Source: Olleya namhaensis (GTDB taxonomy: Bacteria; Bacteroidota; Bacteroidia; Flavobacteriales; Flavobacteriaceae). Taken from it: DNA of 64,000 nucleotides. Within the stretch, counting starts at the first letter, position 1; each line of letters begins with the position of its first letter. This document shows, piece after piece, positions 28,417-37,384 of this stretch. The notes below the pieces were generated by a model, which saw only the letters and a list, made by a program, of their open reading frames with translations, had not been told where the DNA came from and ran no database searches. Where the stretch lies: the NCBI RefSeq assembly GCF_900114005.1, contig NZ_FORM01000006.1, positions 202,013 through 266,012 on the forward strand. The letters run 5' to 3'. A program made the translations under genes and the position numbers.

Positions 28417-29829
28417 ATGAAGAAGATGTTAACTTTGGTTTTAGTTTCGGTATTAGGAGGCGCAATTACTCTAGGAACATACAAAACCTTTCTTGAAAAA
28501 GATGAACAACAAATTGCCAACACAACAACGCAGGAAACACCAGCGTATTTACCTGCCAATTATAACACAAACACGACTGCTTTAGCTGCTGCTGAAGGTA
28601 TTAATTTTACCACTGCCGCAGACAAAACAGTACATGCTGTAGTCCACGTTAAAAACGTTGCTTTAAATACAGCACAACCTACTTTACAAGACTTATTTTA
28701 TGGCCGTGTGCCACAAAAAAGGCAGTTAGGAACTGGAAGTGGTGTAATTATATCGCCTGATGGTTATATAATTACTAATAACCATGTTATTGAAGACTCT
28801 GAAGCGTTAAGTATAACACTTAATGATAATAGAACTTTAAAAGCTAAAATTGTAGGAACTGATCCAAAAACGGATATTGCTTTACTAAAAGTTGAAACTG
28901 AAGACCAACTACCTTACACCACATTTGGGGATAGTGATACGGCTAAAATCGGAGAATGGGTCTTAGCGGTTGGTAATCCGTTTAATTTAACGTCTACAGT
29001 TACTGCGGGGATTATTAGTGCAAAATCTAGAGATTTAAGTGGTAGAAGCACCCAGTCTTTTATACAAACAGATGCTGCGGTAAATCCGGGTAACTCAGGT
29101 GGGGCTTTGGTAAACACTGCGGGTCAGCTAATTGGTATTAATACTGCTATATCGTCTCAAACGGGATCATACATTGGTTACTCTTTTGCTGTGCCTAGTA
29201 ATATTGCTAAAAAAGTAGTCCAAGATATTATGGAGTTTGGTAATGTACAAAATGGTATTTTAGGTGTTATTGGAGGTTCTTTAAACAGTTCTTCTGCAGA
29301 AAAACTTGGAGTTGCTGAGACGGAAGGTTTTTATGTCGACGATGTCGAAGAAGACACCGGTGCATCTGAAGCCGGTATTAAAAGTGGCGATATTATTAAA
29401 ATGGTTGATAATATTAAGATTAAAAAGTTTAGTGATCTTAGAGGTTTTCTAGATACTAAACGTCCAAATGACATTGTTAATATTACACTTTTACGTGATG
29501 GTGTAGAAAAAGAGGTTGCTGTAACCTTGCTTAAAAACAACACCTATATATTACCAGTAATTGGTGTTATTAAAAATGCTAAACCTGAAGACCTAAAAAA
29601 GTACAAAACTAAAAATGGTGTAAAAATCACAAAGGTTAATGGTACTTATGGTCAATATTTACAAGCAGAAGGAATTGAAGAAGGTAATATTATAACTGCC
29701 ATCAATAACATTAAAGTAAATACAATCGAGGATGTAGATACGATATTAAAAAATAGAGATACGTATCAACCATTAAGTATCGAATTAATAAACTCTAAAG
29801 GAGAAACAAATCGTTACGGTTTAAGATAA
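28417..29829 (+). CDS. degP: Do/HtrA family periplasmic serine protease
   Basis: 470 residues. The N-terminal hydrophobic signal is about 5-22. The trypsin-like domain has the triad His 123 (ITNNHVIED), Asp 153 (KTDIALLKV) and Ser 227 (VNPGNSGGALV). Two PDZ domains follow (about 285-375 and 385-470), the second degenerate. It degrades or refolds damaged envelope proteins. Monocistronic, with a strong terminator at 29848-29884. The symbol degP stands for the group; degQ is equally possible. Confidence 0.93.
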   Translation: MKKMLTLVLVSVLGGAITLGTYKTFLEKDEQQIANTTTQETPAYLPANYNTNTTALAAAEGINFTTAADKTVHAVVHVKNVALNTAQPTLQDLFYGRVPQKRQLGTGSGVIISPDGYIITNNHVIEDSEALSITLNDNRTLKAKIVGTDPKTDIALLKVETEDQLPYTTFGDSDTAKIGEWVLAVGNPFNLTSTVTAGIISAKSRDLSGRSTQSFIQTDAAVNPGNSGGALVNTAGQLIGINTAISSQTGSYIGYSFAVPSNIAKKVVQDIMEFGNVQNGILGVIGGSLNSSSAEKLGVAETEGFYVDDVEEDTGASEAGIKSGDIIKMVDNIKIKKFSDLRGFLDTKRPNDIVNITLLRDGVEKEVAVTLLKNNTYILPVIGVIKNAKPEDLKKYKTKNGVKITKVNGTYGQYLQAEGIEEGNIITAINNIKVNTIEDVDTILKNRDTYQPLSIELINSKGETNRYGLR

Positions 29830-29847
29830 TTACTATTTAAACGTTAA

Positions 29848-29884
29848 AAAAAGCCCTTAATTTTAAAAATTAAGGGCTTTTAAA
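29848..29884 (+). terminator. intrinsic terminator after the HtrA gene
   Basis: AAAGCCCTTAATTTT pairs with AAATTAAGGGCTTT, followed by T residues, directly after the HtrA stop at 29829. Confidence 0.85.
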
Positions 29885-29923
29885 TTTTTACACTTTTTCC
29901 TTTACGAAATCGTTTGAAATCAA

Positions 29924-29931
29924 TACTTTTG
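29924..29931 (+). promoter_or_regulatory. -7 box (TACTTTTG) of the GAPDH gene
   Basis: A perfect TAnnTTTG match 47 nt before the ATG; no TTG is seen 19 nt upstream. Confidence 0.4.
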
Positions 29932-29978
29932 CCGAAAATTTACATAATAAATTAACAACACACACTAAATAATTTAAA

Positions 29979-31427
29979 ATGTCCATTAACGAAACTTACG
30001 AAAACGAATTAGCGTTTCAAGCAGACAGAAGACGAGCTACAGTCGAATTTATTAAAATTGTTAGCGATTTGTGGTATGACAAATCTATCGAATTGGTGCT
30101 TTTTAGAAACCAACTAATTGATAGAAATGTGTCTCAAATTTTAAACCTACATGAATATGCAGGTGAGTTTGTAGAAAAACCTATTTCTATATTTGATTCT
30201 GTAGAGATTGCTCAAGCTATTCAAACGCTAGACGTCCCTCCTGCTAAACTTGATATTGGTAAATTAACTTACGAGTACCATTTAGAAGAAAAAAAATACA
30301 GCAATGCATTAGCATTTGTATCTAATCAACTTAAGGGTGCTAGTAAAACTAAAGACATTACGCCTAAGGACGTAGTACTTTACGGTTTTGGTCGTATTGG
30401 TCGTTTAGTTGCTAGAGAGTTAATGACACGTACTGGAAAAGGTAGTCAATTACGTTTACGTGCTATTGTTACTCGTGGTAAATTAGATGCAACCGTATTA
30501 GAAAAACGTGCTGCATTATTACGTAACGATTCTGTACACGGTGATTTTTCAGGAACGGTTACTACAGATTTAAAAAATGAGGCTTTAATAATTAACGGTA
30601 CTACTGTTAAAATTATTAATGCTAATCAACCAGAAGATATAGATTATACTAAATATGGTATTAACAATGCATTAATCATTGATAATACAGGAGTGTTTAG
30701 AGATAAAGAGGCTTTAACAAGATTAAAAAGCTCTCCAGGAGCAGATAAAGTTTTACTTACTGCACCAGGAAAAGGAATTCCTAATATTGTTTATGGTGTA
30801 AACCATTTAGAAAACAATCCTGATAAAATAGATATTTTTTCTGCTGCATCTTGTACTACCAATGCTATTACGCCTATCTTAAAAGCAATGGAAGATACGT
30901 ACGGTGTAAAAAGTGGACACTTAGAAACTATCCATGCGTATACTAACGATCAAAATTTAGTGGATAACTTCCATAGTAAATACCGTCGTGGACGTGCAGC
31001 TGCATTAAACATGGTAATTACAGAAACTGGAGCTGGAAAAGCGGTCTCTAAAGCATTACCTAGTTTTGAAGGTAAATTAACATCAAACGCTATTCGTGTA
31101 CCTGTACCAAACGGATCGTTAGCCATTTTAAATTTAGAATTAGACTCAGAAACTACTGTCGAGCAAATTAATGAAACCATTAAAAAGTATGCTTTAGAAG
31201 GTGATTTAGTAGAGCAAATTAAATATGAAATGAGTGACGAGTTAGTATCTACGGATATTATTGGTAGCTCTGCGCCTTCAATATTTGATAGCAAAGCGAC
31301 TATAGTTAGAACAGATGGTAAAAATGCAATCTTATATGTTTGGTATGATAACGAGTACGGTTACAGCCATCAAGTTATCAGATTAGCTAAGTATATTGCT
31401 AAAGTAAGACGTTTTACGTATTACTAA
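29979..31427 (+). CDS. gap: glyceraldehyde-3-phosphate dehydrogenase, long form
   Basis: 482 residues, against about 335 for the usual enzyme. The first about 135 residues are an extra helical region. After it come the Rossmann motif LYGFGRIGRLVAREL, NDSVHGDFSG, and SAASCTTNAITP with the catalytic Cys 292. The end WYDNEYGYSHQVIRLAKYI is standard. It oxidises or forms G3P with NAD(P). Long forms of this kind occur in Bacteroidota next to a normal GAPDH; a gluconeogenic or NADP-specific role is possible but not shown here. Confidence 0.92.
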   Translation: MSINETYENELAFQADRRRATVEFIKIVSDLWYDKSIELVLFRNQLIDRNVSQILNLHEYAGEFVEKPISIFDSVEIAQAIQTLDVPPAKLDIGKLTYEYHLEEKKYSNALAFVSNQLKGASKTKDITPKDVVLYGFGRIGRLVARELMTRTGKGSQLRLRAIVTRGKLDATVLEKRAALLRNDSVHGDFSGTVTTDLKNEALIINGTTVKIINANQPEDIDYTKYGINNALIIDNTGVFRDKEALTRLKSSPGADKVLLTAPGKGIPNIVYGVNHLENNPDKIDIFSAASCTTNAITPILKAMEDTYGVKSGHLETIHAYTNDQNLVDNFHSKYRRGRAAALNMVITETGAGKAVSKALPSFEGKLTSNAIRVPVPNGSLAILNLELDSETTVEQINETIKKYALEGDLVEQIKYEMSDELVSTDIIGSSAPSIFDSKATIVRTDGKNAILYVWYDNEYGYSHQVIRLAKYIAKVRRFTYY

Positions 31428-31458
31428 CATCTAAAATTTAATTATCAACGTATATATA

Positions 31459-31486
31459 AAAGCCTCGCAATTGTGAGGCTTTTTGT
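31459..31486 (+). terminator. intrinsic terminator after the GAPDH gene
   Basis: AGCCTCGCAA pairs with TTGTGAGGCT (one G-T), followed by TTTT. Confidence 0.8.
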
Positions 31487-31554
31487 TATTTTTAAGCCAA
31501 AAAGCAAACCTTTTTTTATATTTTCGCAAAGCGAAAGACAACAAAACAATTACC

Positions 31555-32184
31555 ATGCGTCATACAAACTATTTATTAGTAACTATTTTTATTTTCTTAT
31601 TTTCATTTACAGCAGTAGCACAAACTGAAACCACAGAAGAAGACGATAAACTATCTCTAGATTCTGGAACATTAGAAAACCAGTTCGAATACCTTACAAA
31701 AAGGTCTAATAACTGGAGAGATCAGCGTGGACAATCTTATGAAGTTGTAAGAAACGAATGGATTGCAAAATTAAAATCACACACCTTAGACTCGCTTAAA
31801 GTACTAAAAAAGGAATTACTTGACACACAAAACAAAGTAAGCTCTCAAAGTCAAGAAGTAGAGCAGCTAAAAAGCAGCCTAAGCAACACTAAAACTAATT
31901 TAGAAGAAACTAACCAAGAAAAAGACAGCATGTCTTTATTTGGTTTACAAATGAGCAAAGGTGGGTATAACACCTTACTTTGGTCAATCATAGCAGGATT
32001 ACTAGCCTTTTTATTCTTTTTTATCTTTAAGTTTAAAAATAGTAATGCAGTTACTAAAGAAGCTAAATTAAAATTAGAAGAAATAGAAGAAGAATTTGAA
32101 GAGCACAGACGTAACGCCCTAGAACGCGAACAAAAAGTAAGACGTCAACTTCAAGACGAATTAAATAAAAGCAGAAATAGCTAA
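31555..32184 (+). CDS. exported coiled-coil protein with one membrane helix
   Basis: 209 residues from the ATG at 31555 (the frame opens at 31483, but MRHTNYLLVTIFIFLFSFTAVAQ is a clear signal peptide). A helical, coiled-coil region (about 60-120, heptad-like KKELLDTQNKVSSQSQEVEQL) is followed by a transmembrane helix (about 132-152, LLWSIIAGLLAFLFFFIF) and a second charged coiled coil to the end (EEIEEEFEEHRRNALEREQK). I recall this flavobacterial family being labelled as a tRNA methyltransferase, which nothing in the sequence supports. Function unknown. Confidence 0.75.
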   Translation: MRHTNYLLVTIFIFLFSFTAVAQTETTEEDDKLSLDSGTLENQFEYLTKRSNNWRDQRGQSYEVVRNEWIAKLKSHTLDSLKVLKKELLDTQNKVSSQSQEVEQLKSSLSNTKTNLEETNQEKDSMSLFGLQMSKGGYNTLLWSIIAGLLAFLFFFIFKFKNSNAVTKEAKLKLEEIEEEFEEHRRNALEREQKVRRQLQDELNKSRNS

Positions 32185-32245
32185 GTTTAAATAAAAAAAT
32201 ATAATATCAATTAAAATCTGTAAATTCACGTTTACAGATTTTTTT

Positions 32246-32683
32246 ATGACCATAATTCAAGCCAACCTCACACATTTAGATCAAGTAGCAACATTGTTTA
32301 ATCAATACCGCATCTTTTATAGACAAACGCCAAATCTAGAAGGTTCCACACGGTTTATAAAAGATAGACTAACCAAGCAAGACTCTATTATTTTAATCGC
32401 TTTCGCGGAAAAAAAGCCGGTCGGATTCACACAATTGTTTCATAGCTTTTCAAGTGTTAGCATGCAACCTTTATTTATATTAAACGATTTATTCGTAAAT
32501 GAAAACTATCGCAAACAAGGTTATGGTGTCACCCTTTTAAACGAAGCAAAAGCGGTGTGTAAAAAACATAATTACAAAGGCTTAGCCTTACAAACAGAAA
32601 GAACCAATCCAGCGCAAAAGCTTTATGAAAGCTTAGGTTGGAAACAAGATCAAGACCTGCAATATTTTTGGACTAATCAATAA
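32246..32683 (+). CDS. GNAT family N-acetyltransferase
   Basis: 145 residues. LNDLFVNENYRKQGYGVTLLNEA is the acetyl-CoA binding loop and LALQTERTNPAQKLYESLGWKQD is the usual C-terminal part. The N-terminal IIQANLTHLDQVATLFNQYR suits aminoglycoside- or diamine-type GNATs. The substrate is unknown. An exact 13-mer copy lies inside at 32398-32410, and a bidirectional terminator follows. Confidence 0.87.
   Translation: MTIIQANLTHLDQVATLFNQYRIFYRQTPNLEGSTRFIKDRLTKQDSIILIAFAEKKPVGFTQLFHSFSSVSMQPLFILNDLFVNENYRKQGYGVTLLNEAKAVCKKHNYKGLALQTERTNPAQKLYESLGWKQDQDLQYFWTNQ
32398..32410 (-). repeat. exact copy of 13-mer TTCCGCGAAAGCG in the GNAT gene
   Basis: The plus (coding) strand reads CGCTTTCGCGGAA and encodes Ala-Phe-Ala-Glu. 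Confidence 0.85.
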
Positions 32684-32714
32684 AAAAAGCGCAATCCAAT
32701 GGATTGCGCTTTTT
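32683..32714. terminator. bidirectional terminator between convergent genes
   Basis: AGCGCAATCC/GGATTGCGCT with a 3-nt loop AAT, with A7 before and T5 after, so it serves both the GNAT gene (plus) and the DUF2911 gene (minus). Confidence 0.88.
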
Positions 32715-32759
32715 AATATTTAAACTAGTGGTTAATTACCAAAAGCTAGAAGCCAATAA

Positions 32760-33608
32760 TTACATTGCTCCCCATTCTTTTAAAGAATCTTTATTCATCT
32801 TAACGTAGTCAGCATTTTTAGCTTTATCAGCATACTCTAAAGATGCTTTAGCAGCTTTGATAGCTCCTTTTTTATCTCCAGCTTTTGCATGGATTAACGC
32901 TTGTTGACGTAACCACCAAAATTTAGGAGATTCTTTAGTCATATCAATTGCTTTGTCAATCCAAGTTACTGCTTGCTTAATATCTTTTCCAGATTCTAAG
33001 TAGTAACGTGCAGATGCATAATAGTTATCAGCACTTGGCCCATTCATTATTTTAGAAATAGCATCTGTTACTGTTGCATCAGTTGGTACACCAATTGTAA
33101 CATCTACCATTGTATTTTCCCATAGTAAACTTAATACTGCAGAGTCATTAGTTAAATTATCAAATGTAAATGTAAACGTTTCGATAGACATTGGTAAAGT
33201 TGTTGCTTTTACGCTAACCTTAGCTGCCACTTTAGAATCGTCCCATGTTGCAGGTGTTCCCCAGTTTTCTGTATCAGTATAAAATACAACCTCCCAGTTC
33301 TCTTTATTAGGTGTTGTAAAAATAGCATAAGATCCAGCTTTTAAAGTCTGCTCTCCAATTGTAACTGCTGTACTAAAAGTAATAATAGTGTTTTTGTTTG
33401 CTCCTGTTCTCCAAAGCTTTCCAAAAGGCACTAAGTTTCCAAAAATTTCACGACCTCTCATTGATGGTCTAGAATAATCTAAAGTAACATCCGTTAAACC
33501 AACTGTTTGCTCAATTTTTTGAGAAGGACTTGGTTGTGGCGTTTCTATTTGTGCATTAACAGCAAATGATACTGTCAACACCATAATAAGTGTAAATAAT
33601 TTTTTCAT
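32760..33608 (-). CDS. DUF2911 family exported protein
   Basis: 282 residues. A signal peptide (MKKLFTLIMVLTVSFAVNA) is followed by the DUF2911 domain: IEQTVGLTDVTLDYSRPSMRGREIFG, LVPFGKLWRTGANKNTIITF and KAGSYAIFTTPNKENWEVVFY. C-terminal TPR-like helices (about 195-280) include YYLESGKDIKQAVTWIDKAID. DUF2911 proteins are common in Bacteroidota, and their function is unknown. Monocistronic. Confidence 0.88.
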   Translation of the reverse strand: MKKLFTLIMVLTVSFAVNAQIETPQPSPSQKIEQTVGLTDVTLDYSRPSMRGREIFGNLVPFGKLWRTGANKNTIITFSTAVTIGEQTLKAGSYAIFTTPNKENWEVVFYTDTENWGTPATWDDSKVAAKVSVKATTLPMSIETFTFTFDNLTNDSAVLSLLWENTMVDVTIGVPTDATVTDAISKIMNGPSADNYYASARYYLESGKDIKQAVTWIDKAIDMTKESPKFWWLRQQALIHAKAGDKKGAIKAAKASLEYADKAKNADYVKMNKDSLKEWGAM

Positions 33609-33755
33609 GGTTGACTTTTTAATAAGTTATTTAAAACGTAAAATTAAGCATTAGAAATACCTTGTTTGTTAATAAAACCTTAAAAAAAGAGCAATCTGTT
33701 TTATCAATCAAACTATTAATCGTAATATTGCGATATACAAATACACAAACAAAAA

Positions 33756-34085
33756 ATGGGATTAATTAAAACCGAAAAATTTTCAGAATCACAAAATCAA
33801 ATTGCATTATTTGCTAAAGCGTTTGGACACCCTGCTAGAGTAGCCATTATACAACATCTCTTTAAAATTAATGCTTGTGTGTGTGGTGATTTAGTAGAAG
33901 AGATTGGGTTAGCACAACCCACAATCTCACAACATTTAAAAGAACTGAAAAACTTAGGTTTAATACAAGGTACTATTGAGGGTACTAGTGTTTGCTATTG
34001 TATAAACAAGGACAATTGGACAGCCATGAAAACACTTTTAAATGGCTTTTTTAACAACAATTTAGACAGCAACACGTGTTGCTAA
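33756..34085 (+). CDS. arsR: ArsR/SmtB family repressor
   Basis: 109 residues. A winged helix-turn-helix with AKAFGHPARVAIIQHLF and LAQPTISQHLKELKNLGLI. INACVCGDL puts two Cys in the recognition-helix region, as in the ELCVCDL arsenite site of ArsR, and a further Cys pair ends the protein (TCC). It should release DNA when arsenite or a similar soft metal binds. It heads a three-gene operon with a DUF6428 gene and a GNAT gene. Confidence 0.88.
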   Translation: MGLIKTEKFSESQNQIALFAKAFGHPARVAIIQHLFKINACVCGDLVEEIGLAQPTISQHLKELKNLGLIQGTIEGTSVCYCINKDNWTAMKTLLNGFFNNNLDSNTCC

Positions 34086-34119
34086 CATCAAAATATTAAT
34101 CATAATAACACATTAAATT

Positions 34120-34590
34120 ATGACACTTTCAGAAATTAAAAAACACTTATCACAATTAGAGACTATTTCTTTTACGCTACCTGATGGTAGTTTAGTCCCA
34201 AACCATTTTCATGTTACGGAGGTGGGCAAAGTAACAAAGCATTTTATAGATTGTGGCGGAACTGTAAGGGAAGAGAAAAAAGTAAATTTTCAATTATGGA
34301 ATGCAGATGATTATGATCACAGATTACATCCTGAAAAACTGGTTAAAATTATCACCCTTTCTGAAGACATCTTTAATCTTCAAGATTTAGAGATTGAAGT
34401 AGAGTTTCAAGGAGAACAAACCATTCAAAAATTTGGTTTAGAGTTTCAAAACAACTCGTTTCAATTAACCTCTTTACTTACCGATTGTCTTGCAAAAGAT
34501 AAATGTGGTATTCCGGAACCTAAACAAAAGCTTAAATTTTCAGACATACAAGCAGGAGGCTCTTGTGCACCAGGTTCTGGATGTTGTTAG
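34120..34590 (+). CDS. DUF6428 family protein of arsenic clusters
   Basis: 156 residues. The body has PDGSLVPNHFHVTEVGKVTKHFIDCGG and FQLWNADDYDHRLHPEKL, which I recall as DUF6428, often found beside arsR genes. The C-terminus is rich in Cys (CLAKDKCGIPEPKQ and a final GGSCAPGSGCC), a possible soft-metal binding tail. Its stop is 1 nt before the next ATG. The biochemical role is unknown; arsenite binding is inference. Confidence 0.7.
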   Translation: MTLSEIKKHLSQLETISFTLPDGSLVPNHFHVTEVGKVTKHFIDCGGTVREEKKVNFQLWNADDYDHRLHPEKLVKIITLSEDIFNLQDLEIEVEFQGEQTIQKFGLEFQNNSFQLTSLLTDCLAKDKCGIPEPKQKLKFSDIQAGGSCAPGSGCC

Positions 34591-34591
34591 A

Positions 34592-35080
34592 ATGAAAATT
34601 ATTACCATAAATAAAACCAATTTCTCAGAAGTACAATCCATTTATCAAGATGGTATTGCTACTGGAGTTGCAACGTTTGAAACAGTTGTACCTGATTGGG
34701 ATTACTGGAATAATAACCACTTACCTATTGGTCGTATTTTAGCAATAAAAGACGACCAATATTTAGGATGGGCCTCGTTAAGCGCTACTTCTAAACGCAA
34801 GGTCTACTCCGGCGTTGCAGAAGTTAGTGTTTATGTTTCAAAACATTTTAGAGGCCAAAAAGTTGGAGATTTCCTGCTAAAAAAACTAATTGAGATTAGC
34901 GAGCAGCATAATATATGGACACTACAAGCCGGGATTATGCGGGCCAATACTGCTAGCTTAAAATTACACACCAATAATCAATTTAGAGTTATTGGATACA
35001 AAGAAAAAATAGGGCAATTAAATGGCATTTGGCTAGACAATGTTATACTAGAAAGGCGCAGCAAAACTGTTGGTTGCTAA
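34592..35080 (+). CDS. PAT/ArsN1-type N-acetyltransferase
   Basis: 162 residues from the ATG at 34592; a longer open frame from 34490 would run through the DUF6428 gene and is rejected. GIATGVATFET and VSVYVSKHFRGQKVGDFLLKKL are the phosphinothricin/methionine sulfoximine acetyltransferase pattern. In arsenic clusters such enzymes (ArsN1) acetylate arsinothricin. The operon context favours that, but general L-amino acid analogue detoxification is as likely from sequence alone. Confidence 0.8.
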   Translation: MKIITINKTNFSEVQSIYQDGIATGVATFETVVPDWDYWNNNHLPIGRILAIKDDQYLGWASLSATSKRKVYSGVAEVSVYVSKHFRGQKVGDFLLKKLIEISEQHNIWTLQAGIMRANTASLKLHTNNQFRVIGYKEKIGQLNGIWLDNVILERRSKTVGC

Positions 35081-35231
35081 ATTCAACATACAAATGAAAG
35101 ATGTAAACGACATGTATTCATTCTCATCACTTTCAAGCTCGTTTTAAACTAACTATAATAGAACATCAAGCTCACTTATTCTTCAATTTCAGTGCAAACT
35201 GAAACTAAAAACAGAACATAACACAAACTCG

Positions 35232-35284
35232 TGTTAAATTTTGTTTAACTTTAATCAATCATCGTTAAACATTTTGTATCTTTA
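35232..35284 (+). promoter_or_regulatory. shared operator/promoter A upstream of the TetR gene
   Basis: An inverted repeat GTTAAA-N5-TTTAAC (within 35232-35249) is followed after 14 nt by GTTAAACATTTTGTAT (35264-35279). This runs into the -7 box TATCTTTA (35277-35284). There is no TTG at -33, which suggests activator dependence. The same 18-nt and 16-nt blocks with the same 14-nt spacing occur at 44543-44595. The predicted transcription start is near 35290, just before the TetR ATG at 35305. Confidence 0.7.
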
Positions 35285-35304
35285 TGCTATCAAATTTTCA
35301 CAGG

Positions 35305-35964
35305 ATGGCAAAAAAGAAAAACATAAGCAGTAACGACATTATTTCATTTTACATGGATTTTGTCTTAGAACATAACGAGCAACCTAAATCGGTTTATGCA
35401 TTTGCGAAGCATAATAATTTTGAGGAATCTAAATTTTATGAGCACTTCGCAACATTTGATGCTATAGAAAAAGGAGTCTTCAAAGCCTTTTTTGACAATA
35501 CGCATCACGCCTTAGAAGCTAGCGAGGAATACGCACACTTTGAGCCTAGAAATAAATTACTAAGCTTCTACTTTACTTTTTTCGAAAATCTTACCGCTAA
35601 CAGAAGTTATGTGGTATATGCTTTACACAAACATAAAAACAGTCTGAAAGGCTTCGCTGCGTTATCAGAGCTTAAAGCAAGTTTTGCACACTATATAAAA
35701 GATTTAGGTATCGAGCTTATTGACATTAAACAAGAACAGCTAAACAAAATTCAAGATAGAGGTCTTACAGAGACAGCATGGTTACAATTATTATTAACCA
35801 TGAAATTTTGGATGGATGATACTTCTGCTTCGTTTGAAAAAACAGACATTTTTATAGAAAAATCTGTGAACACTAGTTTTGATGTATTAAACGTCATGCC
35901 TTTAAAAAGCCTAATTGACTTTGGAAAATTCATCTTTAAAGAAAAAATTAAGATGAATAATTAA
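35305..35964 (+). CDS. TetR family regulator, first gene of the light/UV block
   Basis: 219 residues from the ATG at 35305; the upstream ATG at 35284 lies in the -7 box and is not used in this model. The N-terminal part, ISSNDIISFYMDFVLEHNEQPKSVYAFAKHNNFEESKFYEHF, is a TetR-type helix-turn-helix with weak conservation, and the rest is a helical ligand domain. It opens a long plus-strand block of photolyase and oxidative stress genes. An operator-like repeat in its promoter recurs before the 44622 gene, so it could control both; that is inference. Confidence 0.75.
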   Translation: MAKKKNISSNDIISFYMDFVLEHNEQPKSVYAFAKHNNFEESKFYEHFATFDAIEKGVFKAFFDNTHHALEASEEYAHFEPRNKLLSFYFTFFENLTANRSYVVYALHKHKNSLKGFAALSELKASFAHYIKDLGIELIDIKQEQLNKIQDRGLTETAWLQLLLTMKFWMDDTSASFEKTDIFIEKSVNTSFDVLNVMPLKSLIDFGKFIFKEKIKMNN

Positions 35965-36007
35965 AATTACCCTTAGCACAGTACTTAAAATACAACGACT
36001 TCTAATT

Positions 36008-36046
36008 GTCATTCAGAGCAAAAAGAGGTTTCTAAAACTTCTTGAT
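36008..36046 (+). repeat. degenerate REP-like sequence
   Basis: A TGTCATTCAGAGC...GAGGTTTCT stretch resembles the GTCATTC-GAG...GAATCT dispersed repeats seen in Bacteroidota. It lies in the 109-nt gap between the TetR and ABC1 genes. Weak; judged by eye. Confidence 0.35.
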
Positions 36047-36073
36047 ACTTATTATTACTAAAATCCACAACTA

Positions 36074-37384
36074 TTGAAAACGATAGACAAAATACCAACT
36101 TCAAAAATTTCTAGAGCAACTAAACTTGTTACTACTGGAGCAAAAGTTGGTGTTAATTACCTAAAATACTATGGTGACAAAATCACCAAAACTGAAGCCG
36201 AAGCTAAAGCTAGACTAAACGAAAATAATGCGGAAGACATTTACGATGGTTTAAAGCAATTAAAAGGAAGTGCGCTTAAAGTAGCACAAATGTTAAGCAT
36301 GGAAAAAAGTATTTTGCCACAAGCTTATGTAGAGAAGTTTTCGTTGGCACAATTTTCTGTACCACCACTTTCTGCCCCTTTAGTTAGTAAAACTTTTAAA
36401 AAATATTTTGGTAAATTACCAAGCCAAATTTACGACTCTTTTAATCTAAATTCTGTAAATGCTGCCAGTATTGGACAAGTGCATTTAGCTGAAAAGGATG
36501 GGAAAAAACTTGCTGTGAAAATTCAATATCCAGGAGTCGCAGATAGCATTGCTAGCGATTTGGCTATGGTAAAACCTATTGCTATAAAAATGTTTAATAT
36601 TAAAGGTAAGGACTCTGATAAGTACTTTCAAGAAGTAGAAAACAAATTAGTAGAAGAAACCAACTATATTTTAGAAGTTAAGCAAAGTAAAGCTATTGTT
36701 GCAGCGTGTAAGCATATCCCTAATTTAAAGTTTCCAAACTACTATGAAGCATTATCTTCAGAACGTATCATTACTATGGATTGGATGGAAGGCGAACACC
36801 TTTCTGAATTTACTGCTTATAATAAAGACCAAAACAAAGCGGATCAATTAGGACAAGCCCTTTGGGATTTTTATATGTACCAACTGCATGTTATAAAAAA
36901 AGTACATGCCGATCCGCATCCAGGAAACTTCTTAGTCTCTAAATCTGCCGATTTAATTGCTTTAGATTTTGGATGTATGAAAGAAATACCTGAAGATTTT
37001 TACGTGCCTTATTTTGAATTAGCAAAACCAGAGGTTATCGATAATAAAATCTTATTTACCGAAAAAATGTACGAATTAGAGATTTTAAGAGAAGAAGACA
37101 CTCAAGAAGAGTTAGATTTTTTCTCTGCAATGTTTCATGAGTTATTAAGCTTATTTACAAAACCTTTCCACGAAGATACTTTTGATTTCTCAGACCCTGA
37201 ATTTTTTAACGCTATTTCAGAAATGGGACAGCGTTACAGTAAAAGTACAGAGTTAAGAAAAATGAATGGAAACCGAGGTTCTAAGCATTTTATTTACATA
37301 AACAGAACCTTCTTTGGTTTATATAATTTAATGTTTGATTTAAAAGCAAAGAACGTTCAAATCAACAATTACAAATCCTTATAA
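36074..37384 (+). CDS. ABC1/AarF (UbiB-like) atypical kinase
   Basis: 436 residues, TTG start. The ABC1 motifs are in order: KGSALKVAQMLS (a form of the KxGQ region), the Ala-rich loop NAASIGQVHLAE, Lys in AVKIQYPGV, Glu in EETNYILEV, HADPHPGNFL and ALDFGCMKE (DFG). UbiB-like kinases support quinone or lipid metabolism. Here the gene is the second of the light/UV block and is followed directly (0 nt) by a flavin reductase-like gene. The substrate is unknown. No membrane helices at the end, unlike E. coli UbiB. Confidence 0.9.
   Translation: MKTIDKIPTSKISRATKLVTTGAKVGVNYLKYYGDKITKTEAEAKARLNENNAEDIYDGLKQLKGSALKVAQMLSMEKSILPQAYVEKFSLAQFSVPPLSAPLVSKTFKKYFGKLPSQIYDSFNLNSVNAASIGQVHLAEKDGKKLAVKIQYPGVADSIASDLAMVKPIAIKMFNIKGKDSDKYFQEVENKLVEETNYILEVKQSKAIVAACKHIPNLKFPNYYEALSSERIITMDWMEGEHLSEFTAYNKDQNKADQLGQALWDFYMYQLHVIKKVHADPHPGNFLVSKSADLIALDFGCMKEIPEDFYVPYFELAKPEVIDNKILFTEKMYELEILREEDTQEELDFFSAMFHELLSLFTKPFHEDTFDFSDPEFFNAISEMGQRYSKSTELRKMNGNRGSKHFIYINRTFFGLYNLMFDLKAKNVQINNYKSL

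Noticed and set aside
34490..34591. Upstream extension of the PAT/ArsN-like gene
   Set aside because: It would overlap the end of the DUF6428 gene; the ATG at 34592 matches the family N-terminus.
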